This document shows, piece by piece, positions 13,802 to 15,621 of a stretch of DNA of 15,621 nucleotides (position 1 is its first letter; every line of letters begins with the position of its first letter). Under the pieces are notes generated by a model. That model was given only the letters and a program-made list of their open reading frames with translations. It ran no database searches and was not told where the DNA came from. The DNA lies in assembly GCA_014305015.1 (NCBI GenBank), contig JACRUB010000057.1, forward strand, positions 1-15,621, in the 5' to 3' direction. The stretch comes from Vulcanimicrobiota bacterium (GTDB taxonomy: Bacteria; Vulcanimicrobiota; Vulcanimicrobiia; Vulcanimicrobiales; Vulcanimicrobiaceae). The position numbers and the translations under genes were made by a program.

Positions 13802-15621
13802 TTGAATCGTCTCGCTACCGTCGTGTCGTTCGTCCTTGTCCTGGCGCTCGGCCAAGCCGTACTTGCGGCCGACAGTGGACCGTATGGGAAGATGGCCTGG
13901 CGCTCGATCGGTCCTGCCGTTTCCGGCGGCCGCATCGCATCCGTTGCAGGCATCGCAAGCAACCCGAAGCTGTACTACATCGGCGCAGCCGGCGGCGGCG
14001 TTTGGAAGACTTCAAACGGGGGCGCAACGTGGGAGCCGGTTTTCGAAAAGCAGGCCGTGTCGGCAATCGGCGCGGTTTCAATCGATCCTTTAGATGAGAA
14101 CGTCGTGTGGGTGGGCACCGGCGAATCGAACCCGCGCAACGACGTGAGCTATGGCGATGGTGTCTACAAGACGACCGACGGTGGGAAAACCTGGAAAAAC
14201 ATGGGGCTCGCGCAAACCCGGCATATTTCGCGCATCGCGATCGACCCCAAGAATCCGAACCACGTGGTGGTCGCCGCCCAAGGCGATGTGTTTAAGAATT
14301 CGACCGAACGCGGTGTGTACGTCACGACCGATGGCGGCGCGACGTGGCAGAAAACGCTCTATGTCGGGCCGCAAAGCGGTGCTTCCGATTTGGTCATGGC
14401 CTCCCAGGACCCAAACATCGTGTACGCCGGCATCTGGCAATTTCAGCGCGTCCCGTGGACGTTTACCTCAGGCGGTACCGAAGACGGACTCTACAAATCG
14501 ATCGACGGCGGCATGACGTGGAACCGGCTGAGCGGACACGGTTTGCCCGAAGGCGTGACGGGACGCATCGGTCTTGCCATCGCGCCAAGCGACAGCAAAC
14601 GCGTCTACGCAATCATTGAATCCAAAGATGGCATCCTCTGGCGCACCGATGACGGCGGCGCAACGTGGGCGCTCGTCTCCAAAGATTCACTGGTCGATCA
14701 GCGGCCGTTCTACTTCTCACACATAAATGTCGATCCGAAGAATCCGGATCACGTGTATGCCGTTTCAGAATTTCTCGCCGAAAGCAAAGATGGCGGCAAG
14801 AAATTTAAGGAAACTGCGACCAACGTGCACGTAGACTACCACGCGATGTGGATTGCACCGAACGATCCCGACCGCATGATGACGGGCGAGGATGGCGGCT
14901 ATGCCTTAACGCTAGACGGCGGAAAGAACTGGGCGTTCTCACGCAACATTCCGATCGGGCAAATCTACCATGTGGGACTCTCAAACGAGAATCCCTACTG
15001 GATTTGCGCGCCGTTGCAAGATAATAACGGGTTCTGCGGACCTTCAAATTCGCTCGACCGCGAAGGCATCAAAGACGAACACTGGGTGCGCGTGGTGGGT
15101 GGCGACGGCATGTGGGCCGTTCCGGATCCGCGCGATCCCAATATTATCATCACCGATTTGCAAACCGGAAGAATCTCGGCGTTTAACAAGGTGACCAAAC
15201 AAGCCAGGCAGGTTGCGCCGTACTTTGACTTCGATCGCAACAATTTCAATTTATACAAACGCAAGTATCGCTTTAACTGGGATTCGCCGATTGCGTTTGC
15301 GCCGTGGGACGGCAGCGTGTTGTGGATGGGCGGCAACGTCGTCTTCCAATCGGTCGATCGCGGCGAGCACTGGCGCAAAATCAGCCCCGATCTCACGCTC
15401 AATCTACGCGCACATCAACTGCCTTCGGGCGGGCCGCTTGCCCTCGACGTTTCAAGCGCCGAGAACTCCGATACGATTCTGGATATCGAAGGCTCGCCGG
15501 TCAAGAACAATCAAATCTGGGTCGGCACCGATGATGGCATCGTTGCTTTAACGAGAGACGGCGGCAACCATTGGATGAAAACTCAACTTCCTGGCGTTCC
15601 GCCGCTTGCGCGCATTGAAAC
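13802..15621 (+). CDS. Secreted Asp-box (BNR/sortilin-like) beta-propeller protein, 3' end outside window
   Basis: The first 606 codons of an exported beta-propeller protein. A signal peptide (LNRLATVVSFVLVLALGQAVLA) is followed by a likely cleavage near residue 22. The mature part carries repeated Asp-box motifs (S/T-x-D-x-G-x-T-W): TSNGGATW, TTDGGKTW, TTDGGATW, SIDGGMTW, RTDDGGATW, SKDGGKKF, TLDGGKNW, SVDRGEHW and TRDGGNHW. They alternate with IDPxxPxxVxxG blades such as VSIDPLDENVVWVGTGE and IAIDPKNPNHVVVA. This is the Vps10/sortilin-like propeller often annotated as glycosyl hydrolase in environmental bacteria; Asp boxes are structural and do not prove sialidase or glucanase activity. No catalytic domain is visible so far, and the C-terminus is missing. 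Relatives are often about 1000 residues, so roughly 400 more are expected. The TTG start is set by an AGGAGG 7 nt upstream. Confidence 0.9.
   Translation, partial: MNRLATVVSFVLVLALGQAVLAADSGPYGKMAWRSIGPAVSGGRIASVAGIASNPKLYYIGAAGGGVWKTSNGGATWEPVFEKQAVSAIGAVSIDPLDENVVWVGTGESNPRNDVSYGDGVYKTTDGGKTWKNMGLAQTRHISRIAIDPKNPNHVVVAAQGDVFKNSTERGVYVTTDGGATWQKTLYVGPQSGASDLVMASQDPNIVYAGIWQFQRVPWTFTSGGTEDGLYKSIDGGMTWNRLSGHGLPEGVTGRIGLAIAPSDSKRVYAIIESKDGILWRTDDGGATWALVSKDSLVDQRPFYFSHINVDPKNPDHVYAVSEFLAESKDGGKKFKETATNVHVDYHAMWIAPNDPDRMMTGEDGGYALTLDGGKNWAFSRNIPIGQIYHVGLSNENPYWICAPLQDNNGFCGPSNSLDREGIKDEHWVRVVGGDGMWAVPDPRDPNIIITDLQTGRISAFNKVTKQARQVAPYFDFDRNNFNLYKRKYRFNWDSPIAFAPWDGSVLWMGGNVVFQSVDRGEHWRKISPDLTLNLRAHQLPSGGPLALDVSSAENSDTILDIEGSPVKNNQIWVGTDDGIVALTRDGGNHWMKTQLPGVPPLARIE

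Noticed and set aside
1..15621. Insertion sequences, phage genes, tRNA/rRNA, CRISPR repeats or an abrupt composition change
   Set aside because: None was seen by eye: no terminal inverted repeats with a transposase, no cloverleaf sequence in the short gaps, no regularly spaced repeats.

Overview
This is a densely packed, moderately G+C-rich bacterial chromosomal segment with thirteen genes, one of them cut at each end of the window. No rRNA, tRNA, CRISPR array, insertion sequence or phage gene is visible, and no gap without a gene exceeds about 70 bases. The organism cannot be named from the sequence alone. Weak or absent Shine-Dalgarno sequences, GTG and TTG starts, a CIRCE heat-shock operator, a large GGDEF/STAND ATPase protein and a secreted Asp-box propeller protein would suit an environmental, probably soil, lineage such as Eremiobacterota or a neighbouring uncultured phylum. 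That placement is a low-confidence inference.

Layout. Bases 1-1822 (minus) hold a heat-shock operon: an Hsp20 small chaperone followed after 3 nt by the ATP-dependent protease Lon, which runs off the left edge. A near-perfect CIRCE element at 1845-1871 lies just upstream, implying HrcA repression. Bases 1888-2400 (minus) encode a small exported protein of unknown function. Its start codon overlaps that of a divergent alpha/beta hydrolase (2399-3202, plus). Bases 3171-4103 (minus) hold a DoxX-family membrane protein followed by a mono-haem cytochrome c lipoprotein, probably a small redox operon.

Bases 4160-7235 (plus) encode a complete phosphorelay front end: a membrane-bound hybrid histidine kinase (MASE4-like region, PAS, HisKA, HATPase, two receiver domains) and, overlapping it by 20 nt, a separate Hpt phosphotransfer protein. 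No output regulator is present. Convergent to it, bases 7221-10987 (minus) carry the most unusual protein here, a 1075-residue GAF-GGDEF-STAND(NB-ARC-like)-TPR fusion. It combines an apparently intact diguanylate cyclase with a signal-sensing ATPase and TPR module, and is coupled to a GNAT acetyltransferase.

Bases 11056-13765 hold a PaiB-type FMN-binding protein (minus), a divergent PHYHD1-like phytanoyl-CoA dioxygenase family protein (plus) and a convergent MFS efflux transporter (minus). From 13802 to the right edge, a secreted Asp-box/sortilin-like beta-propeller protein starts at a TTG codon behind a perfect AGGAGG.

Several convergent pairs overlap at their 3' ends (32, 15 and 4 bp) and divergent pairs share very short start regions. 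The window therefore reads as a compact genome segment with two signalling modules (phosphorelay and c-di-GMP) side by side.
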